From NCBI RefSeq assembly GCF_934561205.1, contig NZ_CAKTFU010000006.1:62001-126000 (forward strand): a DNA stretch of 64,000 nucleotides, read 5' to 3'. Shown here piece after piece: positions 48,878-57,226 of the stretch. The stretch comes from an uncultured Gemmiger sp. (GTDB lineage Bacteria > Bacillota > Clostridia > Oscillospirales > Ruminococcaceae). Within the stretch, counting starts at the first letter, position 1, and every line of letters begins with the position of its first letter. Both the position numbers and the translations under genes were made by a program. The notes beneath the pieces were generated by a model, which worked only from the letters and a program-made list of their open reading frames with translations, did no database searches and was not told the DNA's origin.

Positions 48878-50578
48878 ATGATACCGGAAGAAAAATACCG
48901 GGGCATTTTGACCCAACAGCCCCCGGCGGATCTGCAGAGCTTTGCCGCCAGCCGTATGGCGCTGCGGGAATACCTGACCTATAAGTGCATCAGCCGCGCC
49001 GATGCCGACGCTTACAGCAATATGGTTTTGCCGCAAAATGATTTCCGCAGCGGGTCCTGCGCCAGAACCGTATACCTGTGGTGCAGCGCCTGCGATGAGG
49101 TGGGGCTTGCCGAGTACCTGCCCGCCTTCCCCGACCGCCATCACGGCGCAAGCGGTGTGCGGCTGTGGCGTGAGGGCGAGGTGGCGGAATACCGCGATGA
49201 TGAAGGCATCACCTGCCCGATGTGCGGCGCCAAGGTGCAGCTTTGCAGCCGGGGCGGTATGCGATACGGGCGCAGTCAGGAGCTGTGGGTCACCGTGCCG
49301 AGCCTGCAAAACGGTATGCTGGCGCTGACCGAGTATTTTTGCCGCCGCACCGTTTGGGCGAGTGAAAGCGCGTGGAGCTTCGCCCCGGCGTGGTGCTATG
49401 TGGCGGATGGAAGAAAAATCGTAAAAATCAGCCGCTACCGGCGCGGTATGAGCGGGGCGCTGTACTGCTTGGGAGAATGGCAGCAGCAAAAACGTCTGTG
49501 CGATACGATGGGGCAGGTCACCCTGTATGACCGCGACCTACCCGACTTGGAGGGAACGAGCCTGGAAAACAGCCGCCTGTGGGAGTATGCCCGCAAGACA
49601 TCGGCGGATTTTTTGCCGGTGAGTTATATCCGGCTGTACTGGCAGCATCCTAACGCGGAGAACCTGATTGCCAACGGCGCGGCGCGCCTTGTGGGCGAGG
49701 GACTGCGCACAGAGGGCAGTGCCGCAAGCTATTATAACGCCACGGCAGTATACACGACGCCCCGCCTTGGCTGGGTGGACTGGCAGCAGAACCGCCCCGC
49801 CCAGATGCTGGGGCTGACCAAGGATCAGCTGCGCACCGTGCTGCAGCTGGGCTGGAAGCTACGCGAGCTGAAGCTCTGGCACAGGGCGCGGCAGACGTAC
49901 ACCTTTGGCGAGGTGTGCGAGATGCTGCAGCTGGCAAGCGTCAACGAAATAGATGCCGCCCTTGCCCTGACGGAACACCCCTTGCGCCTGCTGCGGTACT
50001 GTAAGGCACAAAAGCGCGATGTGTATTTTTACAAGGATTACTGCCATATGGCGGAAGAAGCGGGCTTTGCGATGGACGATGCCGCGGTGCTTTGGCCCAA
50101 GGATCTGCAGACCGCCCACGACCGCGCTATGGCGGCAAGCCGATACGCCAAAACCGCCAAGTATGCCGAGGCGTTTGCCGCTATGACCTGGCGCTGCCGC
50201 GGGCTGAACTGGGTGCAGGGAGATATTTGCATCCGCGTTGCCGAAACGCCCGCCGAGCTGGTGGACGAGGGTGCGACCCTGCACCACTGCGTGGGCGGCT
50301 ACGCCCGAGCGCACGCCGCAGGGAACATAATTTTGTTTATCCGCCACACCCGCCGCCCGGAGCGCAGCTGGTTCACCCTGAATGTGGACGTGAAAGCCAA
50401 GAAGATTTTGCAGAATCACGGTTACGGCAACGAGTTTGCCCACGGCAAGGTGCTACATATACCCCAGGCGGTGCAGGATTTTGTGAAGGACTGGAAAAAG
50501 CAGGTGCTGGACAACTGGCAGCTGCCGCCCGAAAAGAAACCCAACCCAAAAGCCCCGGCGGGACGTCCGGCGGCATAA
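48878..50578 (+). CDS. PcfJ-domain protein
   Basis: This 566-residue protein has a zinc-ribbon pattern (CSACDEV, CPMCGAKV) in the first 130 residues. The PcfJ domain near the C-terminus is marked by EGATLHHCVGGYARAHAAGN followed by IILFIRHTRRPERSWFTLNVD. PcfJ proteins occur on conjugative elements and Firmicutes phages, with an unknown role, possibly as a nuclease or in DNA handling. The long middle part has no recognised domain. Confidence 0.8.
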   Translation: MIPEEKYRGILTQQPPADLQSFAASRMALREYLTYKCISRADADAYSNMVLPQNDFRSGSCARTVYLWCSACDEVGLAEYLPAFPDRHHGASGVRLWREGEVAEYRDDEGITCPMCGAKVQLCSRGGMRYGRSQELWVTVPSLQNGMLALTEYFCRRTVWASESAWSFAPAWCYVADGRKIVKISRYRRGMSGALYCLGEWQQQKRLCDTMGQVTLYDRDLPDLEGTSLENSRLWEYARKTSADFLPVSYIRLYWQHPNAENLIANGAARLVGEGLRTEGSAASYYNATAVYTTPRLGWVDWQQNRPAQMLGLTKDQLRTVLQLGWKLRELKLWHRARQTYTFGEVCEMLQLASVNEIDAALALTEHPLRLLRYCKAQKRDVYFYKDYCHMAEEAGFAMDDAAVLWPKDLQTAHDRAMAASRYAKTAKYAEAFAAMTWRCRGLNWVQGDICIRVAETPAELVDEGATLHHCVGGYARAHAAGNIILFIRHTRRPERSWFTLNVDVKAKKILQNHGYGNEFAHGKVLHIPQAVQDFVKDWKKQVLDNWQLPPEKKPNPKAPAGRPAA

Positions 50579-50594
50579 AACGGAGGAAACGACC

Positions 50595-51566
50595 ATGACA
50601 TACGACACTGCGCAACTGACCTTTGTGGGGGCGTGCCGCACGCCCGAGGAAACCGCTGCCCTCTCCCTGCATTATGAGATTATGGCAGCCGCCCAGACTG
50701 CTGCCGCCGGGCTGTTGGAACTGGCGCGCAAGATCAAGCGGATGCGCGACACCGGCGGCTACAAGGCGCTGGGCTTTGACACGCTGGAGGCCTACACCGC
50801 CGCCACGATGGGTATGAAGCAGCGGCAGGCGTACAACTACATAGCCATTGCCGAAAAGCTGCCCGCCCAGCTGATTGAGCAAAACGCCGCGGCAGGTGTG
50901 ACCAAGCTGGCACTGCTGGCACAGCTGAGCGGCGCGGAACAGCAGCAGATCACCGCCGAAACCGACCTTGCCGACACCACGGTGGCGGACCTGAAGCAGC
51001 AGATCAAGGAGCTGCAGGACAAGAACAGCGGCTATGCCCAGCAGTTGAGCCTTTTGCAGTCAAGTGCAGAGGATGACCGGGATAAGGCGCGCCGGGAGGG
51101 ACAGGACACCGCCCGCGCCGAGCTGGAACAGGCAGTGAAGCGCCAGAAGCGGGCGGAAAAAGCCGCCGAGTCCGCCCAGGCGGCGCTGAAAACCGCCCGC
51201 GAGGAATTGGAAACCGAAAAGCGGCACCGCGCCGATGCCGTGCAGAAGGCAGTGACCGATGCAGAAGCCAAGCTGAAAGCCGAAGCCAAGCAGGCCGCCG
51301 AAAAAGAAAACGCCGCCAAGCTGGAAGCGCTGGCAGCCGAACAGGCCGCCGCCGAAAAACGGGCGGAACAGCTTGCCAAGCAGTTGGAGGTGACCGGCGA
51401 CGAAGGCACCGTGCGGTTCAGTGTGCTGTTTGATGAGCTGCAATACACCGCCGGGCTGCTGGATGAGCTGGTGCGCGGGATGCCGCCCGCCAAGGCGGAC
51501 AAGTTCCGCGCCGCGCTGCGCAAAGCCCTGCAGGCGCTGGCTGACCAGATGGAGGGCGGAGCATGA
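50595..51566 (+). CDS. DUF3102-like protein with long coiled coil
   Basis: This 323-residue protein has an N-terminal helical domain with helix-turn-helix character (ARKIKRMRDTGGYKALGFDT, MKQRQAYNYIAIAEKL). A long Ala/Glu/Lys coiled coil follows (about 130-265), then a helical end. DUF3102 proteins are phage or plasmid encoded and may bind DNA. Four-base overlap with the following gene. Confidence 0.65.
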   Translation: MTYDTAQLTFVGACRTPEETAALSLHYEIMAAAQTAAAGLLELARKIKRMRDTGGYKALGFDTLEAYTAATMGMKQRQAYNYIAIAEKLPAQLIEQNAAAGVTKLALLAQLSGAEQQQITAETDLADTTVADLKQQIKELQDKNSGYAQQLSLLQSSAEDDRDKARREGQDTARAELEQAVKRQKRAEKAAESAQAALKTAREELETEKRHRADAVQKAVTDAEAKLKAEAKQAAEKENAAKLEALAAEQAAAEKRAEQLAKQLEVTGDEGTVRFSVLFDELQYTAGLLDELVRGMPPAKADKFRAALRKALQALADQMEGGA

Positions 51567-51712
51567 TCCTGCTGAAAGCGCTGACCGCCGGCATCACGCT
51601 GGGGCTTGCCTGCGCCGGGGCGCTGATCGGCGCGTTTTCCATTGCCGTGCTGGTCAGCGCACTGGTCGCCGCGGCAGAGAAAATCGCACACTGGTTTTTG
51701 CGTAGAAAGTGA
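51563..51712 (+). CDS. Small phage membrane protein
   Basis: This 49-residue protein is almost entirely one or two membrane helices (LGLACAGALIGAFSIAVLVS) with a basic C-terminus (HWFLRRK). Its ATG overlaps the upstream stop by four bases. Confidence 0.5.
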   Translation: MILLKALTAGITLGLACAGALIGAFSIAVLVSALVAAAEKIAHWFLRRK

Positions 51713-51765
51713 GCCGGCATTATGCCTGCACAAATACCCCGTTTGGCAAAAGGAGGAATGGAAAA

Positions 51766-52173
51766 ATGAGTACGCCCCGCTATGATTGGTGGTCGTATGT
51801 GAAGGGTATGATCCGCAGATACCCGGAATTATGCGCCAAACAGACAGAATTGCGGCAGACACCGCTATCCATCGCCATGACCGGAATGCCGCATCAGCGG
51901 GGAAAGACCTCTGACCCAGTGGCGGATGCGGTTATGCGGGAATTGCCAAGTGTCAACCGCCGGGAGCTGGAAGCCGTGCAGAAAGCCATTGAGGAAACCC
52001 GTGCCTTGAGAAACGGGGCTGAGCGACTGGAGATGGTTCGACTGGTTTTTTGGGCAAGGACGCATACACTGGAAGGGGCGGCAATGAAGCTGCACTGGAG
52101 TGAACGAACGGTTGCTTCATGGCACAGAGAATTTATACGATGCGTAGCGAAATATTTTGGCTTTTTTTCGTGA
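51766..52173 (+). CDS. Phage late-gene regulator-like (ArpU/RinA type)
   Basis: This 135-residue protein ends with a sigma-like helix-turn-helix (HTLEGAAMKLHWSERTVASW, HREFIRCVAKYFGF) and has the size and place (before the packaging genes) of ArpU/RinA-type activators of late phage transcription. AGGAGG precedes ATG 51766. Confidence 0.7.
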   Translation: MSTPRYDWWSYVKGMIRRYPELCAKQTELRQTPLSIAMTGMPHQRGKTSDPVADAVMRELPSVNRRELEAVQKAIEETRALRNGAERLEMVRLVFWARTHTLEGAAMKLHWSERTVASWHREFIRCVAKYFGFFS

Positions 52174-52181
52174 CATCGGCG

Positions 52182-52209
52182 TTGACTTTTCTGAATTGTG
52201 AGGTATAAT
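52182..52209 (+). promoter_or_regulatory. Promoter of the HicAB-SecB-like cassette
   Basis: TTGACT (52182-52187), a 16-bp spacer and TATAAT (52204-52209), overlapping the long palindrome. Confidence 0.75.
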
Positions 52210-52245
52210 ATATTTGCAACTATATTTTAGTTGCAAATATATTAT
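52205..52245. promoter_or_regulatory. Long palindrome, likely HicB operator
   Basis: Perfect 18-bp arms (52205-52222 and 52228-52245) separated by five bases overlap the -10. The antitoxin has a ribbon-helix-helix domain that could bind here for autoregulation. Confidence 0.7.
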
Positions 52246-52268
52246 GTAAAGGGCGATTGCACTGGATT

Positions 52269-52535
52269 ATGAGTAAAGTAGAAAATCTAATAGCGAAACT
52301 GTGTTCCACTCCTACACCCGCAGATTTTCGCTATTCGGATGTGAAAAAGATTATGGCATACTATGGCTATGTGGAAAGCAATAAAGGTGCCACATCTGGA
52401 TCGCGAGTAAAATTCTATAGTCCTAAAACCGGTGCAATAATATCGTTGCATAAGCCCCATCCCGGCGACCAAATGGTACGAGGAGCAGTAAGAGATGTTG
52501 TGGAATTTCTGAGGAAACAGGGACACATTGAATGA
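52269..52535 (+). CDS. hicA: HicA-type toxin
   Basis: This 88-residue protein has a double-stranded RNA-binding-like fold. The sequence runs VKKIMAYYGYVESNKGATSG, then SRVKFYSPKTGAIISLHKPH, then VRGAVRDVVEFLRKQG. HicA toxins cleave mRNA. The usual catalytic His in the GSH motif is Arg here (GSRVKF), with LHKPHP retained, as in a known HicA subgroup. The start is ATG 52269; AAAGGG lies upstream. First gene of the TAC-like cassette. Confidence 0.85.
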   Translation: MSKVENLIAKLCSTPTPADFRYSDVKKIMAYYGYVESNKGATSGSRVKFYSPKTGAIISLHKPHPGDQMVRGAVRDVVEFLRKQGHIE

Positions 52536-52576
52536 CATCACTTGCCGAAACAATGCAATAAAAAGGAGAATATGTT

Positions 52577-53104
52577 ATGGGAAACGGTGTTTTGCGTTAC
52601 AAAGGTTATTACGCAAAGCCTGCGTATGACCCAGAGGATCAAATCATCTATGGTAAAATCCTTGGAATTGATGATTTGGTTAATTTCTATTCGGAAACTG
52701 CCAAGGATGTTGAGGAGGAGTTTCACAAGGCAGTCGATGATTATATAGAATTTTGTAAGGAAATTGGAAAACCACCGCAAAAGGCTTACAGCGGAACATT
52801 TAATGTTCGTGTTTCGGAGGAATTGCATCGAGAGGCGTCGCTTTGTGCGCAGACGAAAGGGATGACCTTGAATTCTTATGTTGAGCAAGCCATCAAAATG
52901 TCGGTTGAACAAGAAGATATTGTTGACAAGGCATTTAAGACAGCAGCAATTATTGTTTCTGCCAACTTTAGTGGGTGGAACGCTCAGCCTAACGTGTGTT
53001 GTCAGAACGAAAATATCGACGTTATGGGTGCAGTAAACAAAGCATGGAAACCGGCTCTAGCAAATGCTGAAAAAGAAGCAAGACAGAGCAATCGGAGGAA
53101 TTAG
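52577..53104 (+). CDS. hicB: HicB-type antitoxin with C-terminal extension
   Basis: This 175-residue protein has a HicB-type partial RNase H-like fold (residues 6-65: YKGYYAKPAYDPEDQIIYGK). A ribbon-helix-helix DNA-binding segment follows (71-110: YSGTFNVRVSEELHREASLC). It then continues for 65 residues beyond a normal HicB. The extension contains a hydrophobic patch (TAAIIVSANFSGW). Toxin-antitoxin-chaperone antitoxins have such 'chaperone addiction' tails, which is consistent with the next gene. AAAAGGAG precedes the ATG. Confidence 0.85.
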   Translation: MGNGVLRYKGYYAKPAYDPEDQIIYGKILGIDDLVNFYSETAKDVEEEFHKAVDDYIEFCKEIGKPPQKAYSGTFNVRVSEELHREASLCAQTKGMTLNSYVEQAIKMSVEQEDIVDKAFKTAAIIVSANFSGWNAQPNVCCQNENIDVMGAVNKAWKPALANAEKEARQSNRRN

Positions 53105-53106
53105 TT

Positions 53107-53538
53107 ATGATCAAGGAAAAACTTACCGGTCGGGCAATGACAAATTTACAAAAGGTTGAACTGAACGAAGTTCCTTCTGAAGCTGGAAAACCAATACCGG
53201 GTGCGGAATTAAACTATATGGATCAAATCTCATGGGAAGTTTTTGCGAAAAAATTGCGTGTAAAACTGACGCGTACTGTGAAGTTTGAACCAGAAACATT
53301 GTTTTCAATTGTAGTGTCCTACTATGTGGATCACGAATTACAGGAAGAAAATTCCTTGGCGAATATTCCGATGGAAGATTTCAAGCAGGAAATATGTAAT
53401 GATTTATCATATTATCTTTGCGAACAGGATGGTACTATGTCCAGAGTATCGCTAATTATCGCAAACTTGACATCATCCTTTGGTGGGTTACCAGTAGTAC
53501 TGCCACCGTCTTTGCCAGAGGCAGAACAATTGCATTAA
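53107..53538 (+). CDS. SecB-like chaperone of a toxin-antitoxin-chaperone system
   Basis: This 143-residue protein has the SecB core pattern. KLRVKLTRTVKFEPETLFSI forms central strands and the protein ends with LTSSFGGLPVVLPPSLPE, matching the conserved C-terminal Pro-rich strand of SecB (GxPPxxLPP). It follows hicB by two bases and is transcribed with it. In TAC systems (known from HigBA of Mycobacterium tuberculosis) a SecB-like protein stabilises the antitoxin. Housekeeping SecB is normally absent from Firmicutes. Confidence 0.72.
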   Translation: MIKEKLTGRAMTNLQKVELNEVPSEAGKPIPGAELNYMDQISWEVFAKKLRVKLTRTVKFEPETLFSIVVSYYVDHELQEENSLANIPMEDFKQEICNDLSYYLCEQDGTMSRVSLIIANLTSSFGGLPVVLPPSLPEAEQLH

Positions 53539-53571
53539 AAAGCCAAAAATCCATGCTATAATACTACCATC

Positions 53572-53607
53572 AAAAACCGTAAGGAACCAAACGTCCTTAC
53601 GGTTTTT
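53572..53607 (+). terminator. Terminator of the HicAB-SecB-like cassette
   Basis: The 14-bp stem 53572-53585 with 53594-53607 ends in TTTTT, closing the three-gene unit. Confidence 0.85.
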
Positions 53608-53615
53608 GTATTTAT

Positions 53616-53688
53616 CCCCCACCCTTTCAGCCCGGAGAAGCTCACACATTTGTTTTTGTTTCTTCCGTCCGCGTGCTGAGGGGGTGGG
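53616..53688. repeat. Inverted repeat before the HNH gene (packaging-site candidate)
   Basis: CCCCCACCC (53616-53624) is complementary to GGGGGTGGG (53680-53688). Paired C-rich/G-rich tracts next to HNH and terminase genes are typical near cos sites. Confidence 0.4.
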
Positions 53689-53718
53689 TTTTATTTTACT
53701 GACCAGGGAGGGGTACGC

Positions 53719-54087
53719 ATGAAAAACACCCCTGCCATAAACAATCCCCGCTATGCCAACGGCAATCTGCGCCGCAAACATCGCGCAAGGCTTAAGGCGA
53801 TGGGCTGCGCGTGCGGTATCTGCCATGGACGCCTTGGTCCCATACACTATGACGAACCCAGCGATGCGGCGCATCCGCTGAGCTTTGTGGTGGATGAGAT
53901 ACGCCCTATCTCCAAATGGCAGCAGTTTGGTTACACGTCGGCGCGGGCAGCGGCTGAGGATTGGGACAACCTGCAGGCGGCGCATTACTACTGCAACGCC
54001 CAGAAAGGAAACAAAACCACAGAATTTGCGCTGAATAGCGGCAAAAGGCTGACAAAAGCGCCCAAAATCCACGACGGAAATTGGTGA
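53719..54087 (+). CDS. HNH endonuclease
   Basis: This 122-residue nuclease has a CGICHG zinc half, DAAHPLSFVVDEIRPISK holding the first catalytic His region, and WDNLQAAHYYCNAQKGNK with NxxxxHxxCN, the HNH motif end. HNH proteins encoded next to terminase are needed for DNA packaging in cos phages. AGGGAGGGG precedes the ATG. Confidence 0.88.
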   Translation: MKNTPAINNPRYANGNLRRKHRARLKAMGCACGICHGRLGPIHYDEPSDAAHPLSFVVDEIRPISKWQQFGYTSARAAAEDWDNLQAAHYYCNAQKGNKTTEFALNSGKRLTKAPKIHDGNW

Positions 54088-54130
54088 CCGCACCCACCCG
54101 GGGAGGTACCCCCACCCACCCGGACAGCGC
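54088..54130. other. C-rich tract, possible cos site
   Basis: CCCACCC occurs three times here around GGGGAGGTACCCCC. Its place between HNH and terminase genes suits a cos site; the cut position cannot be told. Confidence 0.4.
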
Positions 54131-54172
54131 TCCTGCTGCTGTCCAGCGCCGATTTACACACAGGGGATTTTT

Positions 54173-54421
54173 ATGAAGATGGCAAGAGTGCGGGGCGGCA
54201 GGCTGGAGGAGCTGAAAGCCCTGAAGAAAGTGCTGGCGGCAGCCATCGATGGGTGCGATGACCCCAAAAGCCTGCCCCAGCTTGCAAAACAGTATCGGGA
54301 CACCATCCGGGAAATTGAGGAAATAGAAGGGGCGGCAGACAATGGCGACGAAATCAAGGAAATCATCACGCAGCGAACTGCTGATGGGAAGCCAGGAGCC
54401 GTCCGAAAGAATCGTGCCTGA
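54173..54421 (+). CDS. Candidate small terminase subunit or packaging protein
   Basis: This 82-residue charged, helical protein (LEELKALKKVLAAAIDGCDD, LAKQYRDTIREIEEI) precedes and overlaps terminase by 80 bases. Its size and position match small proteins next to TerL in Firmicutes siphophages. No helix-turn-helix is evident, so the TerS role is uncertain. Confidence 0.6.
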   Translation: MKMARVRGGRLEELKALKKVLAAAIDGCDDPKSLPQLAKQYRDTIREIEEIEGAADNGDEIKEIITQRTADGKPGAVRKNRA

Positions 54422-55781
54422 TTACCGGACCAGCGATGGTCTGGATGCTGCCAGACTGGTACAGATCGGCGGCACCATGCTGGATCCCTGGCAGGCAGAT
54501 ATACTGGATGACTGGATGGGTCGTACCCCGGCGGGAAAATGGGCGGCACCCACGGCCGGCGGCAGCGTACCGCGACAAAACGGCAAGAGCCTGCTGATCC
54601 AGGCGCGCAGCGAGTCGGGTATGCTGATGTTCAACGAACAGGTCATCTACACCGCGCATCTTCAAAAAACGGCAACCGAAACGTTTGAGGAGATGCGCGA
54701 TTTTTTTGAGGGTCCCAAGCTGCGCCGCCATGTGGCAGAGATCAAGACCGCCATCGGGCGCGAACAAATCATCCTGAAAAGCGGCGCCCGCATTAAGTTT
54801 CTGGCACGCACGCGCAACGGCGGACGCGGACAGCATGGGGATCTTTTGATTTTTGATGAGGCACAGGAGCTGGACGCGACCCAACAAGCATCCTTTCTGC
54901 CGGCGCTGTCGGCAAGTCTGAACCCGCAGACGCTGTATCTGGGAACGCCCCCGGATGAAAACGCCGTGGGGGTCGTGTTTCGGGGAATCCGCAGCGGTGC
55001 TATGGACGGCAAGACCAAGCGCACGGCGTGGTTTGAATTTTCCGTGCCGGAAATCGGTGATATTCATGACCAGACCCGTTGGGTTGCTGCCAATCCGGCC
55101 TTGGGACGGCGCATCCAGCTTTCGACCATCGAGGCGGAGGCCGAGCAGCTTCCGCCCGATACCTTTGCCAGAGAACGCTTGGGCTGGTGGAGTCCTGTGG
55201 CGACAGAACGAATTGACCTTGCACTGAACCGGCAAGCGTGGGAGCGCTGCGCCAGCGATGCAGAAAAGCCGGAGGGTAAAACTGCCTACGGCATCAAGTT
55301 TGCGGCGGATGGGTCGGCTGTCTGCCTGTGCGGGGCGGTTATTCCCAAGGACGGTCCGGCGCGCATCTCGCTGCTGGAGATGCAGCCTACCGGTCGGGGG
55401 CTGGGCTGGCTGGCAGATTGGCTGAACGAACGCTACGACCGCGCCGGCTGCGTTGTCATTGACGGGCGCAACGGTGTGGACGTGCTGGTGGAGCGCATCA
55501 AGGGAACGTGGAAGGCAAAAAACGCCGTTATTCGCCCGCGGGTAAATGATTTGATTGCCGCCGTAAGCGGGCTGACAGACCGTGTAAACGAGGGTACCCT
55601 GACGTGGTACCGACCGCAGGCGGTTTTGAATGAGAGCGCCGTGACCAGCACAAAGCGCCCCTTAGGCGGCGGTTACGGTTTCGGCGGCGAAAACAGCCTG
55701 CCCATCGAAGCCTGCGCACTGGCGTTGTGGGGCGCCAAAACCTGCAAGCGTGACCCCACGCGCAGGATGCGCATCGGATAA
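54342..55781 (+). CDS. Phage terminase large subunit
   Basis: This 479-residue packaging motor and nuclease has an ATPase domain with Walker A-like PRQNGKSLLI (residue 76 on), Walker B LLIFDEAQEL near 168 and coupling motif LYLGTPPDEN. The nuclease domain has acidic residues in GIKFAADGS, VVIDGRNGVD and the last third. ATG 54342 has AGAAGGGG upstream despite the large overlap with the preceding gene. Confidence 0.94.
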   Translation: MATKSRKSSRSELLMGSQEPSERIVPDYRTSDGLDAARLVQIGGTMLDPWQADILDDWMGRTPAGKWAAPTAGGSVPRQNGKSLLIQARSESGMLMFNEQVIYTAHLQKTATETFEEMRDFFEGPKLRRHVAEIKTAIGREQIILKSGARIKFLARTRNGGRGQHGDLLIFDEAQELDATQQASFLPALSASLNPQTLYLGTPPDENAVGVVFRGIRSGAMDGKTKRTAWFEFSVPEIGDIHDQTRWVAANPALGRRIQLSTIEAEAEQLPPDTFARERLGWWSPVATERIDLALNRQAWERCASDAEKPEGKTAYGIKFAADGSAVCLCGAVIPKDGPARISLLEMQPTGRGLGWLADWLNERYDRAGCVVIDGRNGVDVLVERIKGTWKAKNAVIRPRVNDLIAAVSGLTDRVNEGTLTWYRPQAVLNESAVTSTKRPLGGGYGFGGENSLPIEACALALWGAKTCKRDPTRRMRIG

Positions 55782-55792
55782 AGGAGAACCCT

Positions 55793-57226
55793 ATGACACA
55801 ACTGAATTTCGGCATTGTACCCGGTCTGAGCAAAACCGAGCAGATCTCCCTTTTGGCGCTGAGCGATGTGTTCAACGCCCATCAAAGCGGCAACCGCACA
55901 AAGGAGCGCTACTATGAGGGGCATATCACACTGAACGATGTGAATTTGGGCATTGCCCTGCCGCAGGGGTTAAAACGTCTGGAGGTCGGCTGCAGCTGGG
56001 GACAAAAAACGGTGGATGTACTGGCGGCAAGAAGTATGTTCGACGGCTTTATGGGGCGGGATAACGAAGCCCTGACCAAGCTGGTGGCGGACAACCGACT
56101 GATTGCCGAATATGCCAAGGCGTGCCGGGATGAGCTGAAATACGGCTGTGTGTTCGCCACCCTGTCTGCCGATGATGCCATCGGCTGCCGCATCCGTTTT
56201 CACAGCCCTGCTACCGCTGCCGCCCTGTGGAACGGCGACAAGGGGCGCATTGACTGCGGGCTGGCCATCATTGATACGGTGCCGGACGAACAGCTGAAGG
56301 ATCGTTGGGTGCCGGGGCTTGTGAACCTGTACACCGATGAGGAGGTGGTGGTTCTGCGGCGGGCAGACGGCACATGGACAGCCGAACGGCATACCCACCG
56401 TATGGGACGCCCACTGATGGAGCCGATGATTTGGAACGCCACCAGCGACAAACCGTTTGGACGAAGCCGCCTGAAGAAATCCGTCCGCGCCCTGATCGAT
56501 GATTATATCCGCACTGCTGCCAATGCCGCCGTGGCGTTGGAGTTTGACACGACACCCCAAAAATATCTGCTGGGCGTAACGGATGAGCAGTATGACGCGG
56601 TGGTTTCCAGCAAGTTCAAAACCTATATGGGCAGTCTGCTGGCAGCTACCAGCAACCCGGAAACCGGTGAAAACCCGGTTTTTGGGCAGTTGGCACAGGG
56701 AAGCCTGACACCCCATGTGGAAAAGATGCGGATGACCGCCACCCAATTTGCGGCAGCCACCGGCTTGACGGTGACCGATGTGGGCGTGGTGAATGACGCC
56801 AACCCAACATCGAGCGATGCCATTTTGGCACAGAGCCAGACACTGGTATTGATGGCACAGCAGCTTAATACCGGGAACGGTGATGCACTGCGGACCATCG
56901 CCCGGATGGCGCAGGCAGTTGCGCGCAGCGTGACCCTGCAGGAACTGACAGAGCAGGAAAGCGACATTGTGGCGCATTTTAAAAACCCTGCCATGCCGAG
57001 CGTGGCCGTGACAGCGGATGCCGCCATAAAAATTGCTTCCGCCAGACCGGAATTTTCCAGCACGGATACCTTTTTGGAGATGATCGGTTTTGATCAGGCG
57101 GACATCCTGCGCATCAAGGCGCAGGAACAGCGGGTGCGCGGGCAGCAGGTGCTGTTAGAGGTTGAAAATGAGAATATCGGAGAAAACATGGGAAGCGTAC
57201 ATCAAGCGGCTGGCGGGGCTGAATAA
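55793..57226 (+). CDS. Phage portal protein (SPP1 gp6-like)
   Basis: This 477-residue protein forms the dodecameric portal through which DNA is packed. Family features are KERYYEGHITLNDVNLGIAL near residue 40, KRLEVGCSWGQKTVDVLAAR, and a central FGRSRLKKSVRALIDDYIRTA stretch. It follows terminase by 11 bases. Its 3' end overlaps the MuF gene by 59 bases. Confidence 0.92.
   Translation: MTQLNFGIVPGLSKTEQISLLALSDVFNAHQSGNRTKERYYEGHITLNDVNLGIALPQGLKRLEVGCSWGQKTVDVLAARSMFDGFMGRDNEALTKLVADNRLIAEYAKACRDELKYGCVFATLSADDAIGCRIRFHSPATAAALWNGDKGRIDCGLAIIDTVPDEQLKDRWVPGLVNLYTDEEVVVLRRADGTWTAERHTHRMGRPLMEPMIWNATSDKPFGRSRLKKSVRALIDDYIRTAANAAVALEFDTTPQKYLLGVTDEQYDAVVSSKFKTYMGSLLAATSNPETGENPVFGQLAQGSLTPHVEKMRMTATQFAAATGLTVTDVGVVNDANPTSSDAILAQSQTLVLMAQQLNTGNGDALRTIARMAQAVARSVTLQELTEQESDIVAHFKNPAMPSVAVTADAAIKIASARPEFSSTDTFLEMIGFDQADILRIKAQEQRVRGQQVLLEVENENIGENMGSVHQAAGGAE

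Noticed and set aside
52257..52268. Upstream TTG start for HicA
   Set aside because: It leaves only a few bases after the AAAGGG site; ATG 52269 is better spaced.
54342..54421. Later start for terminase to avoid the 80-base overlap
   Set aside because: ATG 54342 has a well-spaced AGAAGGGG site, and large overlaps are frequent in this phage.
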